64,000 nucleotides of DNA from Aldehydirespirator sp965221605 (lineage in GTDB: Bacteria; Actinomycetota; Acidimicrobiia; Acidimicrobiales; Aldehydirespiratoraceae), in contig CBDCSK010000006.1 in assembly GCA_965221605.1 (NCBI GenBank), positions 1 through 64,000 on the forward strand, read 5' to 3'. Below are positions 18,247 through 26,551 of the stretch, one piece after another. Position 1 is the stretch's first letter. Every line of letters begins with the position of its first letter. A program made the position numbers and the translations under genes. A model generated the notes under the pieces. That model had not been told where the DNA came from, ran no database searches, and worked only from the letters and a program-made list of their open reading frames with translations.

Positions 18247-18769
18247 GCCGATGACCGCCGACCAGCCGGCCGGGGCGATGCCTGAGCCGACCCTGTACGA
18301 CCGCACCTTCGAGGAGTCGAGGGCCGAGCGCGACCGCCGGGCCGTGGCCAAGAACCTGATCGGCCGCGAGGACTGCGAACCCGAGCTCAACCGCATGGGA
18401 ACCATGCGCTGGTACCTGCATCCCCACCTGGAGACGCCCAGTACCAGGGCCCTGTACTTCCACGAGCTGGAGATCGGTCAGGGCTCCAACAGCGGCAAGC
18501 TGTACTGCCAGGGCGGGATCCTCCACTTCGTGCTGGTCGGCAGCGGCCACACCGTGCTCGACGGCCGGGCCCATGAATGGGAGGAGGGCGACGTCATCGC
18601 CATCCCCATCAAGGAGTCGGGCGTCACCTACCAGCACTTCAACACCGGCGTGGGCCCGACCCGGATGCTGGTGTGCTGGGCCAACCTCGACTCAGCCATC
18701 AGCCCCGAGGGCGGCGTGGCCATGGAGGTGCTTGAGCCGTGCCCGGAGTGGCAGGCGGCCAACAGCTGA
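18239..18769 (+). CDS. cupin-domain protein (second of a pair)
   Basis: 176 residues starting 8 nt inside the previous gene. It has the same plan: KLYCQGGILHFVLVGSGHTVLDG followed by WEEGDVIAIPIKESGVTYQHFN. The first histidine pair of the metal site (H-x-H) is not clear here, since GKLYCQGG replaces GAHTHQGG. The second barrel may thus be non-catalytic and structural. An ESRAERDRRAVAKNLIGRED segment precedes it. Paired cupins of unequal metal sites suggest a heterodimer in which one subunit carries the active site (inference). Confidence 0.85.
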   Translation: MPEPMTADQPAGAMPEPTLYDRTFEESRAERDRRAVAKNLIGREDCEPELNRMGTMRWYLHPHLETPSTRALYFHELEIGQGSNSGKLYCQGGILHFVLVGSGHTVLDGRAHEWEEGDVIAIPIKESGVTYQHFNTGVGPTRMLVCWANLDSAISPEGGVAMEVLEPCPEWQAANS

Positions 18770-20818
18770 GGTGCTGGGCGGCCCGGCCCGCGCCCGGATC
18801 GAAGCTCGGCCCGTCCGAGGCCAGCCTGTCGGCGTCGGGACTGGAGCAGTTGGGCCTGGCCGAGGGCGACGCGGTCGCGCTCCGCAACGAGGACCACACC
18901 GCCTGGGCGGTGGCCCGGGTCCATGACCACGACGACGCGCTGGTGCGCCTCGGCCGCATGCTGTGGCCCCAGCTGGCGGTCCGTCCCGGCGAGCCGCTGG
19001 AGGCCGCTTCAGCCGGTGCTCTGCCCACGGCCGAGAGCGCCAGGATCACGCCGCCCTACAACCTGACGTTCAACCTGCACCAGCGGCTGCTGGAGCGGCT
19101 GCGCGACGACCGCACACCGCTGTACCCCGGGAACCGGGTGCTGGCCGAGATCTACCCGGGTGGCGCGGGGATGCTGGTGCGGATCGACCTGGCCTCGCCG
19201 TCGCCGTCGCGCATGGGCGACAGCACCGAGGTGGAGCTGCACCGGGCCGACGTGAGCGTGTCGGAGCGGCTCATAACGCTGGCCGACGTCGGCGGGTGCG
19301 ACCCCATCATCCGGCGCCTGCGCGAGCTGGTGGAGCTGCCGCTGCTGCGCCCCGCGTTCTACCGCCGGCTGGGGGTGCGCCCGCCCAAGGGAGTGCTGCT
19401 GCACGGCCCGCCCGGAACCGGCAAGACGCTCATCTGCAAGGCGCTGGCCAACGAGCTCGGCGTCACCGCCTACCGGATGTCGGCCACCGAGTTGGTGGGC
19501 AGCGTGCAGGGCGAGACCGAGGCCAACCTGCGGCTGCTGTTCTCGCGGGCGCTGGCTCACGCCCCGTCGCTGGTGATGATCGACGAGTTCGATGTGATCG
19601 CCACCAACCGGGAACGGCTGGCCTCCCAGAGCGACGTGCGGGCGGCCAGCCAGCTGCTGACCCTCATGGACGGCCTCGAGGAGGTGGACGGCCTCATCCT
19701 GATGGCCACCACCAACCGCATCCAGGCCATCGACCCGGCCTTCAGGAGGCCCGGGCGTTTCGAGGAGGAGATCTTCGTGGGCCCGCCCAACGAGGCGGCC
19801 CGGGCCGAGATCCTGTCCATCCACACCCGTGAGATGCCCCTGACCGCTCAGGCCCAGGACGCCGTCGCCGCGGTGGCCGGCGAGAGCGGCGGCTTCACCG
19901 GGGCCGACCTGATGCATCTGGCTCGCTCGGCCGGCCTGGAGGCCGCGGACCGGCTGGCCTCCGGCCGCGAGGGCTTCGAGTTGGCCGACTCGCTGGAAGG
20001 CACCGACCTGGCAGTGGAGCCTCGCGACCTGGAGGCCGCGCTCCGGACGGTGCGGCCCAGTGTGCTGCGCGATGTGGTGACCCGCACCGAGCGCATCACC
20101 TGGGACCAGATCGTGGGCCTGGCCGAGCTCAAGGCGCGCCTGCGTGATCTGGGTAGGCGAGCCGTGGACTCCAGCGGCGCCGGGATCGACCAGGGGGTCC
20201 TGCTGCACGGACCCTCAGGCTCGGGCAAGAGCGCGCTGGTGCACGCCCTGGCCTCCGAGCTCGGCGTGAACTTCGTGGCCATCGAGGGGAGCAAGGTCTA
20301 CAACCAGTGGCTCGGCGAGTCCGAGGAGGCCGTGCGGGCACTGTTCCGGCGGGCAGCCGAGGCCCGGCCGTCGCTGGTGATGCTCGACCACCTCGACGCG
20401 CTGGCGCCGGTGCGAGCCACAGAGAGCGGCGAGCGCACCGATGAGCGGGTGGTGTCGGCCCTGCTGGCGTCGCTCGATGACGTGCTGGCGGGCGGCCAGG
20501 TGTTCGTGGTGGGTGCGTCCAACCGGCCCGAGCTGATCGACGAGGCCGTGCTGCGATCGGGCCGGCTCGGGATCCATCTCGAGGTGGCCAACCCCGACAG
20601 CGGCCGGCGAGCCGAGCTGCTGACCGCGCTGGCGGACGCCCATGGGCTCCAACTCGACGCGGACCTGGCCGCGGGAACTGGTGGACGGCATCGGGGGATG
20701 GAGCGCGGCCGACATCGTGATGCTCGCCGGCGAGGCCGCCAGCCGGGCCGCCTTGGAGGACCGGGACATGGGCTTCGACGACCTGGTCGACGCTCTGCCC
20801 ACCATCACCAGGCTGTAG
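18739..20818 (+). pseudogene. CDC48/VCP-like double AAA+ ATPase, frameshifted near its 3' end
   Basis: Begins at GTG 18739, overlapping the cupin gene by 31 nt. An N-terminal double-psi-barrel-like segment (SGLEQLGLAEGDAVAL) precedes domain D1 with Walker A GPPGTGKT (223-230), Walker B MIDEFD and sensor ATTNR. Domain D2 has Walker A GPSGSGKS (about 491-498) and GASNRP. D2's Walker B reads MLDHLD: the catalytic glutamate is histidine (about 551), so D2 probably binds but does not hydrolyse ATP. One extra G in GGG at 20673-20675 shifts the frame. Removing it restores a 692-residue protein ending DDLVDALPTITRL at 20818. The frameshift may be genuine or a consensus error. Such ATPases unfold or remodel proteins. 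Confidence 0.85.
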
Positions 20819-20824
20819 AGACAG

Positions 20825-22291
20825 ATGCAGGAGGCCGGGTCGGTGAACGGGTCGGCGGGGGTCGCCAGCGGGCACAGGCTCGCCACGGAGGCCGGGATCG
20901 AGGCACTGCGCTCGGGCGGTTCGGCGGTCGACGCCGCCCTGGCCGCCGCATTCACCCAGTGGGTGGTCAACGCCCCCCAGAGCGGTCCGGGCGGGGAGAT
21001 GGTGGCCCTGGTGGCGGGCGGTGGCCTGGATTCCGACGGCTCCGCAGAGGTGTACGGCGGATGGTCGCGGGTGCCGTTGCGGCCCGTGCGGGGCAGGCGC
21101 GGGGCCCGGGCCGACTGGCCCGGCACCAGCGGTCCGGCCAACGCCGTGGTTCCCGGCTCGCTACGAGGCGCCGAGGCGGTGTGGCAGGCCCACGGGAGGC
21201 TCGGCTGGGACGAGCTGTTCGCGGGCGCGATAGAAGCAGCCGGGGGACACACCGTGACGGCGCGTATGGCCGATGTGTACGAGCGGGTCCAGAGCCGGGG
21301 CCACGTCGAGGCGCTGCAGCGCATGCTGGGGGTGTCGGCTGCTCCCGAGGCGGGCGCCGAGGTGCGTCTGCCGGATCTGGCCGCGACCCTTGAGCGCATC
21401 GCGGCCCATGGTGCCGGGGACTTCTACCGCGGCGAGCTGGCCGACCGGCTGGTGGACGCCGCCTCCGCCGAGGGCGCCGCGCTGAGCCACACCGACCTCG
21501 AAGCCGCACGGGCGTCGGTCGGCCCGGCGCGACGGTTCGATCTAGAGGATCTGACGGCCTGGGTGCCGGCGGCACCGAGCCAGGCCCCGATCATGCCGGT
21601 GCTGTTAGCCGCGGCGCCCCCCGACGCCGAACCGGCCTCACGCAGCTTCGCCGACGCGGTGGCGCCGCTGACCGAGCAACAGCTCACCGACTTCTGCGCC
21701 CAGGGGCCGGGAACGGCCGTGGCGACCGCAGTGGACGACCGAGGACTGTCGGCGACGGTCGTGCACAGCCTGGCCGGCGTGCAGTTCGGCACCGGGTGGG
21801 TGGCCGGCGACACCGGGGTGGCCTTCAGCAACCGGGTGGGCACCGCGCTGTCGGACCGGGCCGACCTGCCGGGCTGCAACCCGCGGCCTGGCGCGGTGCT
21901 GCCCCACACGCTCAGTCCGGCCCACGTTCGACGGCGCACCGGTCGCGGGTGGATGACGGTGGCCACTCCCGGCGGCGACCGCCAGGTTCAGTGGCTGACC
22001 CAGGCCATCCAACGATTCCGCCGAGGCGCCGATCCGGACATGATCGTCGCGGGGCCTCGCTGGTTCGTATGCCCGAGCGGCGACCGCTTCGGTGTGCCCG
22101 CGGGGATCGGCAAGCCGTGGTACGCCTTCGCGGAGCCCGGCATCGCCTGGCACGACGACCGCGAGGTCGCTGGCTACGAGGTGTGCCGTACGGCCAATGT
22201 GGGAGGCGGCCTGCAGGCGGCCCTCAGCGACGACGACAGCGTCGTGCTGGCCAGCGATCCCCGATCAGGCGGTGCCGCCCGGACCGTATGA
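20825..22291 (+). CDS. gamma-glutamyltranspeptidase-like Ntn hydrolase, divergent
   Basis: 488 residues, shorter than the usual ~550. The N-terminus GVASGHRLATEAGIEALRSGGSAVDAALA and QSGPGGEMVAL match the large subunit. Where the family has the nucleophile motif T-T-H-x-S-V-V-D, this protein reads GTAVATAVDD. One threonine is in register, but the following Thr-His is lost, so autoprocessing and catalysis are uncertain. The acceptor-loop region (LAGVQFGTGWVAGDTGVAFSNR) is kept. No signal peptide is visible, unlike periplasmic GGTs. It follows the AAA ATPase by 6 nt and is probably co-transcribed with it. Confidence 0.75.
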   Translation: MQEAGSVNGSAGVASGHRLATEAGIEALRSGGSAVDAALAAAFTQWVVNAPQSGPGGEMVALVAGGGLDSDGSAEVYGGWSRVPLRPVRGRRGARADWPGTSGPANAVVPGSLRGAEAVWQAHGRLGWDELFAGAIEAAGGHTVTARMADVYERVQSRGHVEALQRMLGVSAAPEAGAEVRLPDLAATLERIAAHGAGDFYRGELADRLVDAASAEGAALSHTDLEAARASVGPARRFDLEDLTAWVPAAPSQAPIMPVLLAAAPPDAEPASRSFADAVAPLTEQQLTDFCAQGPGTAVATAVDDRGLSATVVHSLAGVQFGTGWVAGDTGVAFSNRVGTALSDRADLPGCNPRPGAVLPHTLSPAHVRRRTGRGWMTVATPGGDRQVQWLTQAIQRFRRGADPDMIVAGPRWFVCPSGDRFGVPAGIGKPWYAFAEPGIAWHDDREVAGYEVCRTANVGGGLQAALSDDDSVVLASDPRSGGAARTV

Positions 22292-22334
22292 CCCCCTCGA
22301 CGAGGCGCTACGAACGAGCACCGGATTGCAGCCA

Positions 22335-22913
22335 CTAGAGGCTGAACCGGCTTGCCAGACCCTCGAGGCGGATCTTTTCGATGGCCTCGCCGCGGGAGTG
22401 AACGTCGAGCTTCAAATAGAGGCCCTGCAGGCGCCGCCTGACCGTGCGGTCGCTGTAGTGGACCGCCTCGACGATCTCGGCGATGGTCTTGCCCTGCGCG
22501 AGAGCGCCGATCAGCGCCCTCTCGATCTCGGTGAAGGCGTGGGTCTCGTCGCTGGTAGCGGATTGAGCCGCTAGCCGCTGCGCTAGCACTATGGGCAGCA
22601 GCACCTCCCCCTGGACGACTGCCGCGGCCGCGGCGACGACCAGTTCGCTGGAGGTTGCGATGTGGGCAACTCCCGCCCCTGCCCTGAGCGCCCGAATGAA
22701 CCCGTCGAGGTCGAACGAGGGCAGCACGGCCACCGCCGGCCTAGGCAGCACCTCGGTGAGCACATCCCAGTCCCGAGCCGTGTCGCACCAGACGAGCGCG
22801 ACGTCAGCGAAGTGTAGGTCGGTCGCCTCGACCACCTGCGAGCCCTCTTCCCACAGGCGAGCGATGACAGCCTCCAGGTACATGCTGGGGCCTCCGACGA
22901 GCGCCACTTGCAC
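22335..22913 (-). CDS. LuxR-family regulator with degenerate receiver-like N-terminus
   Basis: 192 residues using GTG 22913. The frame is open further but the upstream part lacks protein-like character. Residues 1-115 resemble a response-regulator receiver fold (VALVGGPSMYLEAVIARL, VALVWCDTA) but lack a clear acidic pocket and phospho-acceptor Asp. The C-terminus is a LuxR/GerE helix-turn-helix: FTEIERALIGALAQGKTIAE ... YSDRTVRRRLQGLYLKL. It likely binds DNA without classical phosphorylation. It converges on the transpeptidase-like gene, and targets are unknown. Confidence 0.8.
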   Translation of the reverse strand: MQVALVGGPSMYLEAVIARLWEEGSQVVEATDLHFADVALVWCDTARDWDVLTEVLPRPAVAVLPSFDLDGFIRALRAGAGVAHIATSSELVVAAAAAVVQGEVLLPIVLAQRLAAQSATSDETHAFTEIERALIGALAQGKTIAEIVEAVHYSDRTVRRRLQGLYLKLDVHSRGEAIEKIRLEGLASRFSL

Positions 22914-23174
22914 AGCAGCGACACTACGCGCCCCGCCCGGCCATTCAACCCGCGCCGCGGCCCGGATGCGGGAGTGGCCGTTTCTTGGCCGTTTCAGGAT
23001 CGCTCTCGGCCAAGCCTGGCAGTGGGTTGTCCGGCATAGGCCCCCGTTGAGCGTGGGCTCAGCCACTACCTCCCGGTAGCAGTGATGCTCCACCCGTTCA
23101 CGAGCGCTGGGCAAGGATCCGTATGGGTCCCGAGCCTCGGTGTCTCGCAGGACTTCAAACAGAAAGGAACACCT
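22914..23174. other. 261-nt intergenic region
   Basis: Divergent gap between the LuxR-type gene and the lipoprotein gene. It contains the promoter region of both, with no recognisable RNA or conserved repeat. AAAGGA lies at the lipoprotein start. Confidence 0.4.
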
Positions 23175-23874
23175 ATGATTGCATTGAGAGCCGCCGCGGC
23201 GGGAGTGTTGCTGGCCGCGGCGGCGTGCGGCAGCCAGCCTGCGGTGTCGGCGGCGGAAGAGAAGCCCGACACCGTCGCATTCAGCAGCCGCTGGCACTAT
23301 CACTTCAACAGCCTTGAGGAGCTGATAGCGACCTCGGATCTGGTCGTGGTTGGAGAAGTCACCGCCATCGAACCCGGCCGCGGCATCCCGGCCGAGGACC
23401 CCCACTCCGGCATCGGGTATCGCGACGTCACGCTCACCGTCTCCGAAACGCTCAAAGGCGCCGCACCCGGCGCTGCCGTCGTGATCGAAGAGGCTGGCTA
23501 CGACGCCGACGGTTCGTTCGAGTACGAAGACATGCCCTGGAGCCGACTTGGCGATGCTGGCGTCTACTTTCTGAAGCACTACGAGGGCCAGCCGGCGAAC
23601 CGCTACAAGCAGATACACCCCGACGGGCGCATTCTGACCCACCACCGCGGCGACGACGGCCAGTCCCGCATGTATGACGGAAACCGTCGAAGTGTTCTCG
23701 CACACCCAACTCGGCAACACTCTCACCGAACTGGCACCCGACAGCGCCGCAGAACACGTCCGGCAAGCAGTCGTCACCGTCGCGATCGAGCCCGAGCACC
23801 CAACCGAAGAGACGAGGCCGCAGCTGAGGACGGGGCGGCCTTCGAGGACGAGGGGAGGCGGGTCAGGGGCCTAG
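23175..23874 (+). pseudogene. predicted lipoprotein, one-base frameshift
   Basis: Starts at ATG 23175 behind AGAAAGGAACACCT. The signal peptide MIALRAAAAGVLLAAAAC ends in a cysteine, typical of lipoproteins. The body (LEELIATSDLVVVGEVTAIEPG ... DVTLTVSETLKGAAPGAAVV) resembles a family of small secreted beta-rich proteins of unknown role. At about 23673 one extra T shifts the frame. Dropping it joins the N-terminal part to TVEVFSHTQLGNTLTELAPD, for a 232-residue product. The 3' end overlaps the convergent ATPase gene by 12 nt. It could be a decaying gene or a sequencing error. Confidence 0.7.
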
Positions 23875-25140
23875 GGCGGTGACGGGCACTACTGAGACGC
23901 CGTCGTCTCGCTGGTAGCTGTAGCCGGTTGCGGTGATCACGACCTTCTTCACCGGGTCGCCCCGCTCGCCGGCGTCGATCGTTGCGCAGGCCTTCAGCAG
24001 GGAGCGGGCCGCCTCGTCCACCCTCGCCGGGCTCAGCTTGACCTCGATTGCCAGCCAGGCACCGTCGCGGCGCTCCACGACGGCATCGAGTTCGTCGCCG
24101 TAGCTGGTGCGGCAGTGATAGACGTCGGCCTTGCAGGCGGCCGCGTAGACACGCAGGTCGCGCACCACCAGCGACTCGAACAGCAGGCCCAGCGTCTCGA
24201 GATCGTCCAGCAGCCGGCTCGGCGTGGCGCCGAGCACGGCGGCAGCCAGCGACGGGTCGACGAAGTTGCGTTTGGGCGACTGTTGCAGGGTGGCGCGAGA
24301 GCGCAGCCGCGCCGACCAGGCCGGAAGATCCTCCACCAGGAAGACCCGCTCCAAGGCATCGAGATAACCGGCGGTCGCGCTCCAACTCAGTGACGGGTCG
24401 CCTGCGACATCACGGGCCAGCGTGCGCAGCGAGGCCGTCGAGGACGTGTTCCTGGCTATCGAGGCCATCAGGCGCCTGACCCTCGATGGGCTGTGGCGGG
24501 TGCCGGAAGCCGCTGGAACGTCCACTCGAGCCATCTCGTCGAGATAGCTCTCCAGCAGTTCTCGGGCGACAGGCGCCGAGCGTCCCAGGTTCCGCGGCCA
24601 GCCGCCCCGGCAAAGGACCTCGGCGAGCTCAGGAACCGTCGCCTGCGGTGCGGCGGCCTCACACGCCTCGCCGTCGAGAAGGGCGGCCAGCGACACTGCT
24701 GCAGTCGACTCGCCGCTCTCGGCAAGCGACATGGTTCGCATGCGCACTCGCCGGACCCGCCCCGCACCCGAGTGGCGGGTGATGTCGTCATGGGGACGGG
24801 CCGAGCCCGTGAGGATGAAGCAACCAGGGTCTCGCCCCTCATCCACGACGTGCCTGGCCGCCTCCCAGATCGACGGGACCAGCTGCCACTCGTCCACGAG
24901 GCGCGGCCTCGGACCCTCGAGGATGTGGCGAGGCACAGCCTCCGCACCGGCCCGGGCGGGCTCGGAGTCAGCCAGCAGAACCTGGCTTCGGGAATGATGT
25001 CGCCCCGTCCAGGTCTTGCCGCACCCCTTGACTCCCTCGATCAGCACGATCGGGGCTGCTTCGAGCGCGGCAGCCGTCTCTGCATCGGCAACACGTGGCA
25101 TGTACCCCGCGGGAGACAGCGAGCCGGACGCGGTGACCAT
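23863..25140 (-). CDS. AAA ATPase with DUF4143 domain
   Basis: 425 residues. The P-loop VLIEGVKGCGKTWT sits near residue 33, and LVDEWQLVPSIWEAAR gives the D-E-W-Q motif usual in this family. LTGSAR follows as sensor. The C-terminal DUF4143 part ends in a nuclease-like core ELDAVVERRDGAWLAIEVKLS, which resembles a PD-(D/E)XK fold. These proteins are widespread, often strain-variable and of unknown role. Upstream lie a TATACT box placed for leaderless transcription (six bases before ATG 25140) and four 23-bp direct repeats, which suggest tight self-regulation. Confidence 0.9.
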   Translation of the reverse strand: MVTASGSLSPAGYMPRVADAETAAALEAAPIVLIEGVKGCGKTWTGRHHSRSQVLLADSEPARAGAEAVPRHILEGPRPRLVDEWQLVPSIWEAARHVVDEGRDPGCFILTGSARPHDDITRHSGAGRVRRVRMRTMSLAESGESTAAVSLAALLDGEACEAAAPQATVPELAEVLCRGGWPRNLGRSAPVARELLESYLDEMARVDVPAASGTRHSPSRVRRLMASIARNTSSTASLRTLARDVAGDPSLSWSATAGYLDALERVFLVEDLPAWSARLRSRATLQQSPKRNFVDPSLAAAVLGATPSRLLDDLETLGLLFESLVVRDLRVYAAACKADVYHCRTSYGDELDAVVERRDGAWLAIEVKLSPARVDEAARSLLKACATIDAGERGDPVKKVVITATGYSYQRDDGVSVVPVTALGP

Positions 25141-25146
25141 GAACCC

Positions 25147-25154
25147 AGTATACC
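25147..25154 (-). promoter_or_regulatory. GGTATACT element, probable -10 of a leaderless DUF4143 ATPase transcript
   Basis: On the minus strand TGGTATACT is followed by six bases and then ATG 25140. That spacing puts the transcription start at or next to the start codon. It abuts the repeat array at 25158-25249. Confidence 0.55.
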
Positions 25155-25157
25155 AAT

Positions 25158-25249
25158 ATTATAACTTTCTGATCTCATGCATTATAACTTTCAGGCTGAT
25201 AATATTAGAACTTTCAGACTAGAGACGTTAGAACTTTCAGGCTCGCAAT
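25158..25249. repeat. four tandem 23-bp direct repeats (iteron-like array)
   Basis: Units at 25158-25180, 25181-25203, 25204-25226 and 25227-25249 are each exactly 23 bp. They share the core TTA(T/G)AACTTTC(A/T)G near the unit start. They are A/T-rich against a ~70% GC background and start 18 bp upstream of the ATPase start codon. An operator array bound cooperatively by a repressor is the simplest reading. An iteron origin or recognition site for the DUF4143 protein is also possible. Confidence 0.8.
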
Positions 25250-25346
25250 GTTGGACGTGTTCGGGGCCGAGGGCCTGGACCCGGGGACTCCGACAGCACT
25301 GGCGCTCCTGGAGGCGAGGCGGCTTTCGCGTTCAGATCACCGGGTT

Positions 25347-25356
25347 GGTATACAAC
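25347..25356 (+). promoter_or_regulatory. GGTATACA element upstream of acyl-CoA dehydrogenase
   Basis: TTGGTATACAAC lies 32 nt before ATG 25387, with TATACA at 25349-25354. If it is a -10 box the transcript has a short leader containing AGGA. Confidence 0.5.
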
Positions 25357-25386
25357 ATGGGCCTAACCCGACCCGCAGGACCAGCG

Positions 25387-26529
25387 ATGTATGTGAACCT
25401 GAGCTTTGCCGACCCTGACTGGCCCCAGGCCACCATCGAGGCCATGGCCGCATTCGCGGAGGAGCACCGGGCCGAGTTGCGGTCCTGCCAGCGCGACGCA
25501 CGCTTCCCGGCCGACATCTACGCGGCCATGGGCAGCCGGGGCTGGGTCGGCCCGTTCACTCCGGTCGAGGAGGGAGGCAGCGGCCTGGGCGTGGCCGAGT
25601 ACTGCCTGATCGAGGAGGAGGTGGGGCGGCTGGGGCTGGTGTCTCCCCAGATCTCGATCCAGGGCCAGCGGTGGCTGATCGACTGGGCCACGCCCGAACA
25701 GCGTGAGCGCTACCTGCCCGGAATGGCCCGGGGCACGCTGATCTTCTCGGAGTCGATCTCGGAGCCGGGCGTGGGCTCGTCCATGAAGCTGATGCGCACC
25801 ACCGCGGTGCGCGACGGCGACGACTGGATCCTCAACGGCGCCAAGACCCATGTGAACCTGGGCGCCGAGAGCCAGGTGACGCTGGTGTACGCCATCGCCG
25901 GCGAGGGAATCACCGCCTTCCTGGTGGACACCGACCTGCCGGGCGTGTCCACCCGCCACACCGACCCGATCGGGCTGCGCCTCATCCCCACCGCGGACGT
26001 GTGGCTGGAGGACGTCCGGGTGCCGGACTCCGCGCTGCTGGGCGAGGCCGGGCGGGGCATGGACACGTTCTTCTCCACCTTCAACATGAGCCGGCTGGGC
26101 AACGCGTCGGAGCTGATCGGCTTCGGACGGAGGGCCCTGGCCGACGCCATCACCTACGGGTCGGGCCGGGAGGTGGGCGACTCGATGGTGACCGACTTCC
26201 AGGGCATCCAGTGGACGGTGGCCGACTGCTACAGCGACCTGTACGGAGCGTCGCTGGCCCGCGACCACGCCGCCAACGTCCACGACGCCGGAGGCGACGT
26301 GGCGCTGGCCACGACTCTGGCCAAGAAGATGGCCATCAGGGCGTCGGAGCACGCCGTCAACGAGGCCTTCGCCCTGACCGGCGGCCACGGCCTGTACACC
26401 GACACCGACTACGGCCAGATACTGCACGACATGAAGGTGCTGCGGGTGGCGGGCGGCTCGCTGGAGGTGCTGCGCAACTATGTCGCCCGCCGGGTGCTGC
26501 GAGCCGGCGACTACGAGGGCCTCGCTTGA
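25387..26529 (+). CDS. acyl-CoA dehydrogenase
   Basis: 380 residues from ATG 25387, chosen over ATG 25357 because AGGA lies at proper distance and 25357 falls almost on the promoter-like box. IFSESISEPGVGSSMKL and WILNGAKTHVNLGAES form the flavin and substrate region. ALTGGHGLYTDTDYGQILHDMKV and GGSLEVLRNYVARRVL are the C-terminal family signatures. It introduces a 2,3 double bond into an acyl-CoA. The next gene, a CoA ligase, probably makes its substrate. This operon continues to 30963. Confidence 0.92.
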   Translation: MYVNLSFADPDWPQATIEAMAAFAEEHRAELRSCQRDARFPADIYAAMGSRGWVGPFTPVEEGGSGLGVAEYCLIEEEVGRLGLVSPQISIQGQRWLIDWATPEQRERYLPGMARGTLIFSESISEPGVGSSMKLMRTTAVRDGDDWILNGAKTHVNLGAESQVTLVYAIAGEGITAFLVDTDLPGVSTRHTDPIGLRLIPTADVWLEDVRVPDSALLGEAGRGMDTFFSTFNMSRLGNASELIGFGRRALADAITYGSGREVGDSMVTDFQGIQWTVADCYSDLYGASLARDHAANVHDAGGDVALATTLAKKMAIRASEHAVNEAFALTGGHGLYTDTDYGQILHDMKVLRVAGGSLEVLRNYVARRVLRAGDYEGLA

Positions 26530-26551
26530 TCCCGCGCCAACCGGTCACGGC

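Noticed and set aside
19009..20208. 399-residue antisense frame over the AAA ATPase
   Set aside because: Shadow frame. The plus strand carries the AAA motifs.
20676..21393. C-terminal extension of the ATPase frame past the frameshift
   Set aside because: The sequence turns into an Arg/Gly-rich shadow of the transpeptidase gene. The natural C-terminus is found in the neighbouring frame, ending at 20818.
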